Assembly (NCBI RefSeq): GCF_007050985.1
Contig: NZ_VHSF01000003.1
Coordinates: 469,500-533,499 of the forward strand
DNA length: 64,000 bases
Direction of reading: 5' to 3'
From: Christiangramia sabulilitoris
Lineage (GTDB): Bacteria > Bacteroidota > Bacteroidia > Flavobacteriales > Flavobacteriaceae
The notes beneath the pieces were generated by a model that saw nothing but the letters and a program-made list of their open reading frames with translations, had not been told where the DNA came from and did not search any database. Both the position numbers and the translations under genes were made by a program. Shown piece after piece: positions 35,801-44,154 of this stretch (positions are counted from its first letter, which is position 1; each line of letters opens with the position of its first letter).

Positions 35801-36190
35801 TTCATTACCGGTTACTACGAAGTTAACAGACCGGAAAAAGCCCGGGAGATCTGGAAAAAGGTCGCTGAAAAATACCAGGAAAACCTGGAGTTCTACAGCA
35901 ACTGGGAAGTGGAGCGCCAATACAGATATGCCGATGAGATCATTACAGACATGGAGCGATACCGCGGACTGGTAGATATGGCGATGGTTTATGAGAACAG
36001 AGAGTTCGCCCGCGAGAAAGCAGAAGAGTTCAATAATTATTTGAGGATGTTCAGGCATTTTTACCAGGCCGAAGAAGAAATAGATCCGGAAGTGAAATCT
36101 CCCGAAGAACAATTACTGGAAGCCATAGACGGCGCTTCCAGCCCTGATAGTAATATTGAAACCATGTCAATGGATTCTGTAGAGGATTAA
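32882..36190 (+). CDS. DUF2723 membrane protein (glycosyltransferase family 117-like)
   Basis: The protein has 1102 residues. About the first 330 residues and 550-660 hold some twelve membrane segments, with 'YTLTLEPTASFWDAGEYIAT' and 'VGHPPGAPFYQMMG' near the N-terminus, the hallmark of DUF2723. The C-terminal 400 residues are soluble and may carry TPR-like helices. The family resembles protein O-mannosyltransferases and in Bacteroidota is linked to O-glycosylation or lipid-linked sugar transfer. The acidic residues in 'WDAGEY' fit the catalytic loop of GT-C enzymes. It stands alone in its orientation. Confidence 0.9.
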   Translation: MTDLNFSKWNKILGWLVFVIALTTYTLTLEPTASFWDAGEYIATSANLEVGHPPGAPFYQMMGAFFSTFAPDNSKVALMVNFMSGFASAIAIMFMFWSITMLVLKVAGPVSKLTPSKKLGVLGSGLVGSLAFTFTDSFWFNAVEAEVYAMAACFMSIMFYLGLKWERDMFKPRGNRWIILISLVIGLSFGVHFMGLLTLPAIGFLYFFKNYKEVTVKNFLIANVVVVAVLMFIFKLLLPYTLTFFSASELFFTNSLGMPFNTGTIIALLVIVAAFYFGINYTRKKNLYKYNTLLLCILFVLIGFSSWVMLPIRSNAPTVINENSPDNARELLAYYNREQYGETHLFYGPQWSEMYSGLDEDNPYEDAKPKYEKDEELGKYVIVNEYKNAKQNLDDDHKAVLPRMWSSEHAVNYMEFTGPLDFRIKPEYQGEERLLQAVNEFKSQFSRGERDMEDYHNFLRQFSEYLDVEKPSFAENIGYLLEYQFGYMYWRYFMWNFTGRQDDIQGKYTDLHGNWLSGIDFIDEMHLGSQDMLPSDAENNKARNTYYFLPFILGLIGLVFHLKRDKKNFWVLMVFFLFTGIALKIYLNERPFEPRERDYALVGSFYVFAIWIGFGVYALFDKLRNYLSPKIVAPVVIAGSLLAVPVLLASENWDDHDRSGRDTALTMARMYLDSVDENAILFTIGDNDTFALWYVQQIERYRTDVRIVNTSLLATDWYIDQMKRKAFESDALPSQLENDFYNGKNDAIFLREVTQDTIPIKTWMNYIENEDPRTQAELQSGTFINTFPSRYVKVPVDKQTVLKNNIVDESEADEIVDEIVITIGDQILYKNRLLMMDILANNDWERPIYFTGGSFGDEDYLWMKDYLQLEGVTYKLVPIRTPLNPRNPFDMGRVNTEKMYNIVKSWDWGNMGSSDIYHDPETRKNSITYRSNLARLTENLLKEGDTIKAEEILDLGMQHMPVEHYEYYTLLEPFITGYYEVNRPEKAREIWKKVAEKYQENLEFYSNWEVERQYRYADEIITDMERYRGLVDMAMVYENREFAREKAEEFNNYLRMFRHFYQAEEEIDPEVKSPEEQLLEAIDGASSPDSNIETMSMDSVED

Positions 36191-36298
36191 TAAGTATTGA
36201 GTAGTTAGTATTGAGATATGAGAATTCTGAAAATGAAGCTTGCATATCACCATTGGAATAAGGAGATATATTCTGAAAAGATCTAATTGAAGATTTAT

Positions 36299-36592
36299 GT
36301 CAGACTGAGCGTCTGAGTGCCCTGAGCCCTGAGCTTGACGAAGGGTCGAAGTCTATATTTTTGTTGCCATTTTGCAATTCTCCGGAAGTTTCAGAATCTC
36401 AATTGGAGATCCGGCAAAGCGGAAATTTGTCAGACTGAGCGCCTGAGTGCCCTGACCTTGACGAAGGGTCGAAGTCTATATTAGATTTTTTGTTAGCATT
36501 TCACAATTCTGAAGAAGTTTCAGGGTTTCTATTGGATTCTATAAAGATTCAGCAAAGGGGAAATTTGTCAGACTGAGCGCAGTCGAAGTCTG
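36299..36592. repeat. Imperfect tandem repeat of GTCAGACTGAGCG family
   Basis: GTCAGACTGAGC starts at 36299, 36429 and 36567, each followed by a GTCGAAGTCT stretch; the intervening sequences (TTGCCATTTTGCAATTC, AGAAGTTTCAG) are also related. Unit length is about 130-138 bases. A further short member (GTCAGGCTGAGCGCAGTCGA) lies at 40862. No gene is seen between 36191 and 36615. Confidence 0.75.
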
Positions 36593-36615
36593 CATATACT
36601 ATCTTACAAAGAAAA

Positions 36616-37296
36616 ATGAAACTCTTTCGCCCAAAATACCCGGCAATTCTTAGATGGCTTTATCCTAACCGGCTTTCAAAAGTTGATAATCCCAAAGCGA
36701 TCTATCTCACCTTTGATGACGGCCCGGTTCCGGAAGCAACTCCATGGGTATTGGACCTGCTTAAGGAATTTAATGCTAAAGCTACCTTTTTCTGTATAGG
36801 AGAAAATATTGAAAAATATCCGGATATCTTCAGAAGGATTCAGCAGGAAGGACATTGTACCGGCAATCATACTTTTAATCACTTGGACGGATGGAAAACA
36901 AAAACTAGAGAATATCTAAAAAATACCCGCAAGGCCAGGGAGATTATGACGGCAGAAACCAACCAAACTTTCGACTCCCAAACTCAAAATACTGAAACTT
37001 CTAGCATAAAAATTTTCCGCCCCCCTTTTGGTAAGATCAAAAATTCACAGGCAAAAAAACTGGTCAGTTCCGGATATAAGATCGTGATGTGGGATGTGAT
37101 CAGCGGTGATTATGACCGGGATTTTTCAGCGGAAGAATGTTATAAAAACGTCATTGAAAATGCCACCACGGGGAGCACTATCGTGTTTCATGACAGTGTA
37201 AAGGCACTAAAAAATCTGCAGGAAATCCTTCCGAAGATCTTAGCCTACTATAAAAAAAAAGGAATGGAATTCAGAAGTCTTAAAGATGTTCTTTGA
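36616..37296 (+). CDS. Polysaccharide deacetylase (NodB homology, CE4)
   Basis: The protein has 226 residues. Motif 1 is 'LTFDDGP' (Asp34-Asp35) and motif 2 'GNHTFNH' (His85, His89), which bind the metal; 'RPPFG' gives motif 3, and 'MWDVISGDYD' and 'IVFHDS' the rest. No signal peptide is seen. It removes acetyl groups from a GlcNAc-type polymer. Its last 17 bases overlap the convergent thioredoxin-like gene. Confidence 0.92.
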   Translation: MKLFRPKYPAILRWLYPNRLSKVDNPKAIYLTFDDGPVPEATPWVLDLLKEFNAKATFFCIGENIEKYPDIFRRIQQEGHCTGNHTFNHLDGWKTKTREYLKNTRKAREIMTAETNQTFDSQTQNTETSSIKIFRPPFGKIKNSQAKKLVSSGYKIVMWDVISGDYDRDFSAEECYKNVIENATTGSTIVFHDSVKALKNLQEILPKILAYYKKKGMEFRSLKDVL

Positions 37297-37576
37297 GCAA
37301 CCCGATAAGTGTATTGGCATCCTGCTCGCCGCTATGCCGCCACTTCATTTCCCCCGATTTATAAATCATTAGGGTAGGCAGGCCTTTTACCCTTAGGGCT
37401 TCTGCCAGTTGAGAATTCTTATCTACATCAATTTTAATAACTTTCGCCTTATCGCCCATGGCCGCCGCCACATCCCTAAGCACGGGATGCATCGCCACAG
37501 AAGCATCATTCCACTCGGTATAGAAGTCCAGAAGGACGGGAATATTAAGGTCTACTAATTCACCAAATTTTGACAT
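37280..37576 (-). CDS. Thioredoxin-fold protein lacking the CXXC active site
   Basis: The protein has 98 residues with a complete thioredoxin fold: 'VLLDFYTEW' (14-22), 'VIKIDVDKNSQLAEALRVKG' and the cis-Pro stretch 'LPTLMIYKSG'. Where WCGPC is expected the sequence reads W-N-D-A-S, so both active-site cysteines are gone and disulfide exchange is not possible. It may act as a chaperone-like or binding protein. The DNA is clear over this stretch and shows no frameshift. Confidence 0.88.
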   Translation of the reverse strand: MSKFGELVDLNIPVLLDFYTEWNDASVAMHPVLRDVAAAMGDKAKVIKIDVDKNSQLAEALRVKGLPTLMIYKSGEMKWRHSGEQDANTLIGLLKEHL

Positions 37577-37651
37577 AATTCAGGATTTATTAAGAGCACG
37601 TGACTTTCGCCACTTATGCCCGCTTTAATCAAATATAGGAAATTCTTGTAA

Positions 37652-38878
37652 TTATGCGGGTTTCGAACCTTTTTTCAGTTCAATGACGCTGATCTCGGGC
37701 CAGATTCCAATACGCCCGGGATAAGCCAGAAATCCGAAACCACGGTTCACATTGATATACCTACCGGCCTCTTCATATATTCCAGCCCAGTGCTTATAAC
37801 GGTACTGCACAGGACTCCACTTTAACCACCCCGGTATTTCGATCCCGAACTGCATTCCGTGGGTATGCCCGCTCATGGTTAGATGGTATTTCTTTGGGTG
37901 CATTTTCACTTCCTGCTCCCAGTGGGACGGGTCATGGCTCAGCAAAATTTTGAAGTCATTTTCATCCACCCCTTCCCCGGCCTTTTCCAAATCTCCGGCT
38001 TTCTTGAATCCGCCAGCACCCCAGTTCTCTACTCCAACCAGAGCAATACGATCTCCGTTCTTTTCTATATACCGGTTCTCATTCAGCATCAGGTTCCAGC
38101 CCATATCTGCATGGGTTTGCTTCAGCTGGGCTAAATTCTGCTCCTTGGCCGCCTGGCTTTCCCAGTTATGATAATCACCGTAATCATGATTTCCCAGGAT
38201 AGAATAAACGCCATCTGGGGCATTCACTTCAGAAAACAGCTCTTTCCAGCTATCCATTTCTGAAGCCTTGTTGTTCACCAGGTCACCGGTAAAAACCACC
38301 AGGTCACTCCCCTGCTCTTTCAGCAGATCCACCCCATACTGGATCTTTTCTTTATTATCGAAGCTACCGCTGTGCACATCACTTATCTGGCTAATGGTGT
38401 ACCCGTCAAAAGCATCTGGCAGATCTTCGAAATACAGGATATATCTGAGCACCCTGAAATTATAGCGGCCTTTATACATTCCATAAAGCAATCCGGCAAA
38501 AGGTATGGCAGCCAGGCCTAAGGCGATGGTGCTTATAAATTTTCTCCGCGAGGGAATGTCAAAACTTTCCGAAGGAGCAAATAACTTCTGAATACCGGCA
38601 AGGGGAATTCTTACCACATCTTCACCCAGCATTACCAGCGAAAGCACGATCTTCCCGACAAAAAATGCCAGAAAAATACCAATGGCATATCCGCGTCCCC
38701 CGCCAAAACCATCGTTGGGAGCAGATTGATTGAACTGATAGAACAGATTACCAATTACGATCGCCGAAATGACGAAGTAGATGACGGCAACCCATATATT
38801 CTTTGTAAATACTCTTAAAGCCTGATAGGCGTAAAGATCAACGATAAGATAAATCGCCGCGAGAATGAACCAACGCAT
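37652..38878 (-). CDS. Membrane-anchored metallophosphoesterase
   Basis: The protein has 408 residues. Three or four hydrophobic segments occupy about 1-130 and a calcineurin-like phosphoesterase domain the rest: 'ISDVHSGSF', 'VVFTGDLVNN', 'ILGNHDYGDY', 'LLSHDP' and 'SGHTHGMQFG'. All metal ligands of the family are present. It resembles YkuE/YaeI-type enzymes that act on lipid-linked substrates such as UDP-diacylglucosamine; the substrate here is not known. Confidence 0.9.
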   Translation of the reverse strand: MRWFILAAIYLIVDLYAYQALRVFTKNIWVAVIYFVISAIVIGNLFYQFNQSAPNDGFGGGRGYAIGIFLAFFVGKIVLSLVMLGEDVVRIPLAGIQKLFAPSESFDIPSRRKFISTIALGLAAIPFAGLLYGMYKGRYNFRVLRYILYFEDLPDAFDGYTISQISDVHSGSFDNKEKIQYGVDLLKEQGSDLVVFTGDLVNNKASEMDSWKELFSEVNAPDGVYSILGNHDYGDYHNWESQAAKEQNLAQLKQTHADMGWNLMLNENRYIEKNGDRIALVGVENWGAGGFKKAGDLEKAGEGVDENDFKILLSHDPSHWEQEVKMHPKKYHLTMSGHTHGMQFGIEIPGWLKWSPVQYRYKHWAGIYEEAGRYINVNRGFGFLAYPGRIGIWPEISVIELKKGSKPA

Positions 38879-38999
38879 TAAATCAATTTTTTACGAAGAT
38901 ATTGGGAATCTGCGATGAAGCGCAGTTTTTTAATTCATTTTAACTAATAACAGCATAGGCAGTTCAAATGATCTGTTTATTTTGAAAACCGGTATAACT

Positions 39000-39722
39000 T
39001 TAAACCACCTTTGAGATCATCCTTTTAATAAGTTCGGCATCACAAATAGTTCTTGTCTGCTCACCAATAAACCTACCGGAGATCATTGAAACCGGGGTTT
39101 CATACACGGAGTTCTTTATGATTTTTGATCCGGAAAAATGCACTGCTTTGAAACCGCATTTTTTAATTTCTTCAATATTCTGAAGATTTACACCGCTCCC
39201 GGGCATGATCACACAATTTCCTAAAATCTCATTTAATTCTTTCAAAAGCTCAAAACCCTCATCTACATTATTTTTACCCCCGGAAGTAAGAACTGTATCC
39301 ACCCCCACTTGCTGCAGTATTTTTAGAGATGAATAAGGATCTTTTAACCAGTCGAATGCGCGATGGAAAGTAAAGTGAAGACCGGCCGAAACTTCCAGTA
39401 ATTTCGCTGTTCTATCCACATCTATTTCCCGTTGATCATTCAATACCCCGGCAACGATCCCGGCCACTCCCATTTCTTTGAAATTCCTGATATCTGTCAA
39501 CATGACTTCAAACTCCTTTTCAGAATAGGTGAAGTTCCCGCTGCGCGGGCGCACCAACACATGAACGGGAATGGAAAGCTTATCGAGCACATTTTTTACC
39601 AGGCCAAATGAGGGAGTAACCCCGCCTAAACCTAATTCTGAACACAATTCAATACGGTCTGCACCTGCCTTTTCTGCGATCATAGCAGACTCCAGTGAAT
39701 TTGCGCAAATTTCTATGAGCAT
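39000..39722 (-). CDS. cutC: CutC family protein (copper homeostasis)
   Basis: A TIM-barrel protein of 240 residues beginning 'MLIEICANSLESAMIAEKAG' with 'DRIELCSELGLGGVTPS', 'HVLVRPRSGNFTYS' and 'TFHRAFDW', all typical of CutC. The name comes from a copper-tolerance phenotype in E. coli; the true activity is debated. It is divergent from the asparaginase-type gene, 78 bases away, so the two share a promoter region. Confidence 0.93.
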   Translation of the reverse strand: MLIEICANSLESAMIAEKAGADRIELCSELGLGGVTPSFGLVKNVLDKLSIPVHVLVRPRSGNFTYSEKEFEVMLTDIRNFKEMGVAGIVAGVLNDQREIDVDRTAKLLEVSAGLHFTFHRAFDWLKDPYSSLKILQQVGVDTVLTSGGKNNVDEGFELLKELNEILGNCVIMPGSGVNLQNIEEIKKCGFKAVHFSGSKIIKNSVYETPVSMISGRFIGEQTRTICDAELIKRMISKVV

Positions 39723-39800
39723 TTAGTATCTTTAAAACTTTGGTGAATTCTAAATGTAAATTACAAATTTCTCCTGGTTCTTATTTTCTAAAACAGACTT

Positions 39801-40778
39801 ATGAAAAGACGTAAATTTATTGGAAGATCTGCTATTTCCCTGGCTGGAATTAGCATTGGCTCAGGCTTAATCAAACCTCACTTATTTGCTATGACAAAAA
39901 ACATAACCCCAAAACCTATTGCTATTGCTACCTGGAATTTTCAAAACGCCACTAAAATGGCCGGCAAAATGCTTGAAGATGGTGCTTCTGCTCTTGATGC
40001 GGTTGAGCAAGGCGTGATGGTGGAGGAATCCAACTTAAAGAATACCACCGTGGGTGATGGCGGAGCACCAGACCGGGATGGCAATGTAACCCTGGATGCC
40101 TGTATCATGGCCCCGAATGGCAACGCCGGTTCTGTGGTATATCTTAAGGAAATTGCCCATCCTGTTTCGGTAGCAAGAAAGGTAATGGAAGAAACCCCGC
40201 ACGTTATGCTGGCGGGTGAAGGTGCTTTACAATTCGCTATTCAGCAGGGATTTAAAAGGAAAAACCTGCTCACTGCAGAATCTGAAAAAGCCTGGAAAGA
40301 ATGGCTGGAACATAAAAAATATCAGCCCATTATCAATATCGAAAATCATGATACCATCGGGATGCTGTGCATGGATAAGAACGGAGATATCGCGGGCGCC
40401 TGTACCACTTCCGGATTATCCTATAAGATGAATGGCCGCGTGGGCGACTCTCCTATAATAGGTTCCGGGTTATTCCTGGATAACGAGGTTGGCGGTGCCG
40501 TGGGTACAGGAATGGGAGAAGCGATCATGAAAAGTGTGGGCAGCTTCCTCATCGTGGAACTTATGAGGCAGGGCAAATCTCCGCAAGAGGCTTGTGAAGA
40601 AGCAGTAATGAGAACCGTGCGCAAGGCCCCCAACTATAAAGATTTCCAGGTCGCCTATGTAGCCTTGAACAAGCAGGGAGAAATCGGGTCTTATTGTATT
40701 CATAAAGGATTCAGTTATGCGAAATTCCATGAAGGAGAGAGTTCAGATAATCCGAGCCCTTCGTATTTGGATAGTTAA
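39801..40778 (+). CDS. N4-(beta-N-acetylglucosaminyl)-L-asparaginase / isoaspartyl peptidase family
   Basis: A twin-Arg-like signal starts 'MKRRKFIGRSAISLAGISIG'. The Ntn-hydrolase fold has the catalytic Thr185 in 'ENHDTIGMLC', preceded by the cleavage site His-Asp, and 'TVGDGGAPDRDGNVTLDA' upstream. The 325-residue length fits the family. It is expected to cleave itself and hydrolyse the GlcNAc-Asn bond of glycopeptides in the periplasm. A degenerate copy of its last codons lies about 200 bases downstream. Confidence 0.92.
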   Translation: MKRRKFIGRSAISLAGISIGSGLIKPHLFAMTKNITPKPIAIATWNFQNATKMAGKMLEDGASALDAVEQGVMVEESNLKNTTVGDGGAPDRDGNVTLDACIMAPNGNAGSVVYLKEIAHPVSVARKVMEETPHVMLAGEGALQFAIQQGFKRKNLLTAESEKAWKEWLEHKKYQPIINIENHDTIGMLCMDKNGDIAGACTTSGLSYKMNGRVGDSPIIGSGLFLDNEVGGAVGTGMGEAIMKSVGSFLIVELMRQGKSPQEACEEAVMRTVRKAPNYKDFQVAYVALNKQGEIGSYCIHKGFSYAKFHEGESSDNPSPSYLDS

Positions 40779-40937
40779 TATTTATTTTACTTAGGCCACG
40801 AATGCACTAATGGCTATAATCTCTCAATCCGTAATTTCCGGATCAAAATTTTCCCTTATAATGTCAGGCTGAGCGCAGTCGAAGCCAATTGAAATGTACA
40901 GACTAAATGGATCGATATTTACTTATTTAATAGGGAT

Positions 40938-40972
40938 AGTTCAGATAATCAGAGCCCTTCCTTTTTAGAGTC
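40938..40972 (+). repeat. Second copy of the asparaginase gene's 3' end
   Basis: Bases 40938-40972 encode 'DSSDNQSPSFLES', close to the true C-terminus 'SSDNPSPSYLDS' at 40740-40775. The two copies match at nearly all positions in the stretch AGTTCAGATAATC/GAGCCCTTC. The segment between holds a GTCAGGCTGAGCGCAGTCGA repeat. It looks like the remnant of a tandem duplication. Confidence 0.6.
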
Positions 40973-41137
40973 GATTACAAGAATTACCCATTCTCATCTT
41001 ATCAGGCTATAACCAAGGGAAACAAAAACTTAATAAATATTGAAGAGACCATTGATTTATTCGACGACATTAAAAACCTGAAAACACTCCATCAACAACA
41101 GAATTTCACGCTGGAAGAAAAATTCAGGTTAGAATAA
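40973..41137 (+). pseudogene. Remnant of a RAYT-like (REP-associated tyrosine transposase) C-terminus
   Basis: Open without start codon for 54 codons: 'DYKNYPFSSYQAITKG' near the left and 'TIDLFDDIKNLKTLHQQQNF' further on, ending TAA. Pattern Y-P-F/Y-S-S-Y-Q followed some twenty residues later by a (W/L)F(G/D)xxxxxxxxH stretch is what I recall for the C-terminal region of Bacteroidota Y1-type (IS200-like) transposases. No HUH catalytic region remains. The gap 40779-41265 holds nothing else coding. Confidence 0.45.
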
Positions 41138-41265
41138 TAATTTCTTCAAAAAAATCGCAAGGTTTCAAAGACTATTCAGGGTTATAAATTTTCCTGTTCA
41201 TAAGGAAGACTGAGTTAATCTTTGTAGTTTTGAAATATTCTCAATTATACCTTTAAAAATTTCAA

Positions 41266-44094
41266 ATGGCCGATCAAAAACGCCTTTTTTTACTAGATGC
41301 TTACGCTTTAATTTTCCGTGGCTATTACGCTTTTATCAAGAATCCAAGGATCAATTCCAAGGGATTCAATACTTCAGCGATCATGGGCTTTACAAATTCT
41401 CTATTCGATGTAATTCGACGAGAAAAACCAGATCACCTGGCGGTATGTTTTGACAAGGACGGGAGCAAGGAAAGAACAGAGATGTTTTCTGAATATAAGG
41501 CCAACAGGGATGAAACCCCGGAACCTATCCGGGAAGCGATTCCTATTATCCAGGATATTTTAAAAGCCATGCATATCCCGGTAGTGGAATGTGCCGGAAT
41601 GGAAGCAGATGATATAATCGGTACCCTGGCCAAGCAGGCGGAGAAAGAGAACTATAAGGTATATATGGTCACTCCAGACAAGGATTTCGCCCAGCTGGTT
41701 TCTGAAAATATCTTTATGTACCGACCTGCGAGAATGGGTAACGGTATCGAGATCTGGGGAATTCCTGAAGTACAAAAGAAATTTGAAGTGGAAAGACCGG
41801 AGCAGGTGATAGATTTTCTGGGAATGATGGGAGATTCTGTAGATAACATCCCGGGACTTCCCGGAGTTGGAGAAAAGACCGCCAAAAAATTCATCAAACA
41901 ATATGGCAGTATGGAAGGTCTTCTGGAAAATACAGATGACCTGAAGGGAAAGATGAAAGAAAAAGTGCGGGATAATGCCGAATTAGGAATACTCTCTAAA
42001 AAACTCGCCACCATCTTTACCGATTGTGATGTAACCTTCCATGCAGAAGATTATGAACTCTCTATGCCTGATGGAGAAAAGGTGCAGCAGATTTTTGAAG
42101 AGCTGGAATTCCGGAGACTAAAAGACCAGTTCATAAAATTATTCAGTGGTGAGGATGATGCTCCTCAAACCCAGGTTACCAATTCACCTTCGGCAAAGAA
42201 AAATGCACAGGCAACGGCCGGTGCGGGTCAATTCTCATTATTTGGTGGTGACGGAGAAGAAATAGAAAGAACCTCTTCAAGAACCAATCTTTCAGATACC
42301 CCTCATTTCTACCAGTCGCTGAATACAGAAATGGCCAGAAAAATTTTTATAGAAAGGCTTTTAAAACAAAAGAGCGTTTGTTTTGATACCGAAACCACCA
42401 GTTTGAATCCTCTGGAGGCAGAACTGGTTGGGATCGCATTTTCATGGGAAGCCGGTAAAGGATTTTACCTGCCATTTCCTGAAGACCAGCAGGAAGCTCA
42501 AAATCTTATTGAAGAACTAAGGGAGTTTTTTGAGAACGAGAACATCGAAAAGATCGGGCAAAACCTGAAGTATGATATCAAGGTGCTGGATAAATATAAG
42601 GTAAATGTAAAAGGTCCGTTATTCGATACGATGATCGCACATTATCTTATTAATCCCGATATGCGGCATAATATGGATGTGCTCGCCGAGACATATTTGA
42701 ATTATTCCCCGCAGCCAATTTCAGAACTGATCGGAAAAAAAGGGAAAAACCAGGGCAACATGAGGGATGTGCCGGTAGATAAACAAACAGAGTATGCCGC
42801 TGAAGATGCTGATATCACTTTTCAGCTGAAAAACCTTTTCGAAAAAGAGCTGGACGAAGCACAAACCCGTAAATTATTCAATGAGATCGAGATTCCGCTG
42901 GTGGAAGTTCTGGCAGATATGGAACTGGAAGGAATAAGACTGGATGAGGAATATCTCAGCTCATTATCCCAGGCGCTGGTTTCAGATATCAAGGCCCTGG
43001 AAGAAAAGATATATGCTGATGCCGGGGAAGAGTTCCTTATCAGCTCTCCGAAACAGTTAGGGATCATCCTTTTTGAAAAACTGGAGCTTTCCAAAAAACC
43101 TAAGAAGACCAAAACCGGGCAGTATTCTACCAGTGAAGATGTACTTTCAGACCTGGCAGATGAACATGCTATCGTAAGACATGTGCTGGATTACCGCGGA
43201 CTGGTAAAGCTACAGAACACCTATGTGGATGCTTTACCTAACCAGGTTGAAAAAACTACCGGAAGGGTGCATACAGATTATGTACAAACCACGGCAGCCA
43301 CAGGAAGATTAAGCTCTAATAATCCTAACCTTCAGAATATCCCGATCAGGACAGAAAGAGGCAGACAGGTTAGAAAGGCATTTGTCCCGAGAGATGAAAA
43401 CTACGTGCTGCTCGCGGCCGATTATTCCCAGATAGAACTTAGAATTATTGCTGCTCTTAGTGAAGAGGATAACATGATCCAGGCCTTTAAGAACGGGGAA
43501 GATATTCATGCTTCTACCGCGGCCAGGGTTTTTGGTGTGCCTCTGGAAGAAGTCACCCGTGAACAGCGAAGCAATGCCAAAACAGTGAATTTTGGGATTA
43601 TCTACGGAGTTTCCGCATTTGGACTGAGCAACCAGACCTCCCTTTCCAGAAGTGAGGCCAAAGATTTGATAGATACCTATTATAAAACCTATCCCAAACT
43701 GAGCAGTTATATTGCAGACCAGGTGGAATTTGCGAGAGAGCATGGTTATGTTTCCACAGTGCTGGGCAGAAGAAGATATTTAAAAGACATCAATTCCAGG
43801 AACCAGGTGGTAAGGGGTGCGGCTGAACGCAACGCGGTAAACGCCCCTATCCAGGGAAGTGCGGCAGATATTATAAAGATCGCCATGATCAATATCCACA
43901 AAAAACTGGAAGAAGAAAATTACAAGACCAGAATGCTTTTACAGGTGCATGATGAACTCGTTTTTGATGCGCATAAGGATGAACTGGAAAAAGTTCAGAA
44001 AATGATTAAATCTGAAATGGAAAACGCCTACAAACTGGAGGTGCCTTTAGATGTGGACCTTGGAATTGGCGCTAACTGGCTTGAAGCGCATTGA
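41266..44094 (+). CDS. polA: DNA polymerase I
   Basis: The protein has 942 residues with the full three-domain layout. The 5'-3' exonuclease (1-about 300) shows 'LLDAYALIFRGYYAF', 'MEADDIIGTLA' and 'GLPGVGEKTA'. The 3'-5' proofreading domain (about 340-540) has the intact 'CFDTETTSLNP'. The polymerase domain has 'DYSQIELRI' (motif A), 'NFGIIYGVSAFGLS' (motif B) and 'VHDELVFDAH' (motif C). It fills gaps in repair and removes RNA primers. A near-consensus -7 element (AATCTTTG, 41217-41224) lies about 40 bases upstream. Confidence 0.98.
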   Translation: MADQKRLFLLDAYALIFRGYYAFIKNPRINSKGFNTSAIMGFTNSLFDVIRREKPDHLAVCFDKDGSKERTEMFSEYKANRDETPEPIREAIPIIQDILKAMHIPVVECAGMEADDIIGTLAKQAEKENYKVYMVTPDKDFAQLVSENIFMYRPARMGNGIEIWGIPEVQKKFEVERPEQVIDFLGMMGDSVDNIPGLPGVGEKTAKKFIKQYGSMEGLLENTDDLKGKMKEKVRDNAELGILSKKLATIFTDCDVTFHAEDYELSMPDGEKVQQIFEELEFRRLKDQFIKLFSGEDDAPQTQVTNSPSAKKNAQATAGAGQFSLFGGDGEEIERTSSRTNLSDTPHFYQSLNTEMARKIFIERLLKQKSVCFDTETTSLNPLEAELVGIAFSWEAGKGFYLPFPEDQQEAQNLIEELREFFENENIEKIGQNLKYDIKVLDKYKVNVKGPLFDTMIAHYLINPDMRHNMDVLAETYLNYSPQPISELIGKKGKNQGNMRDVPVDKQTEYAAEDADITFQLKNLFEKELDEAQTRKLFNEIEIPLVEVLADMELEGIRLDEEYLSSLSQALVSDIKALEEKIYADAGEEFLISSPKQLGIILFEKLELSKKPKKTKTGQYSTSEDVLSDLADEHAIVRHVLDYRGLVKLQNTYVDALPNQVEKTTGRVHTDYVQTTAATGRLSSNNPNLQNIPIRTERGRQVRKAFVPRDENYVLLAADYSQIELRIIAALSEEDNMIQAFKNGEDIHASTAARVFGVPLEEVTREQRSNAKTVNFGIIYGVSAFGLSNQTSLSRSEAKDLIDTYYKTYPKLSSYIADQVEFAREHGYVSTVLGRRRYLKDINSRNQVVRGAAERNAVNAPIQGSAADIIKIAMINIHKKLEEENYKTRMLLQVHDELVFDAHKDELEKVQKMIKSEMENAYKLEVPLDVDLGIGANWLEAH

Positions 44095-44104
44095 TCCTGA
44101 TATA

Positions 44105-44149
44105 AAAACAGAAGTACGAATCTATGTTTTAATTCGCACCTCTGTTTTT
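44105..44149. terminator. Terminator between polA and the DUF5916 gene
   Basis: A hairpin of about 14 bp with T-runs on both sides. On the minus strand the arms pair fully if G-U is allowed; on the plus strand there are two A-C mismatches. It should stop the DUF5916 transcript best, and polA less well. Confidence 0.75.
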
Positions 44150-44154
44150 CTGTC

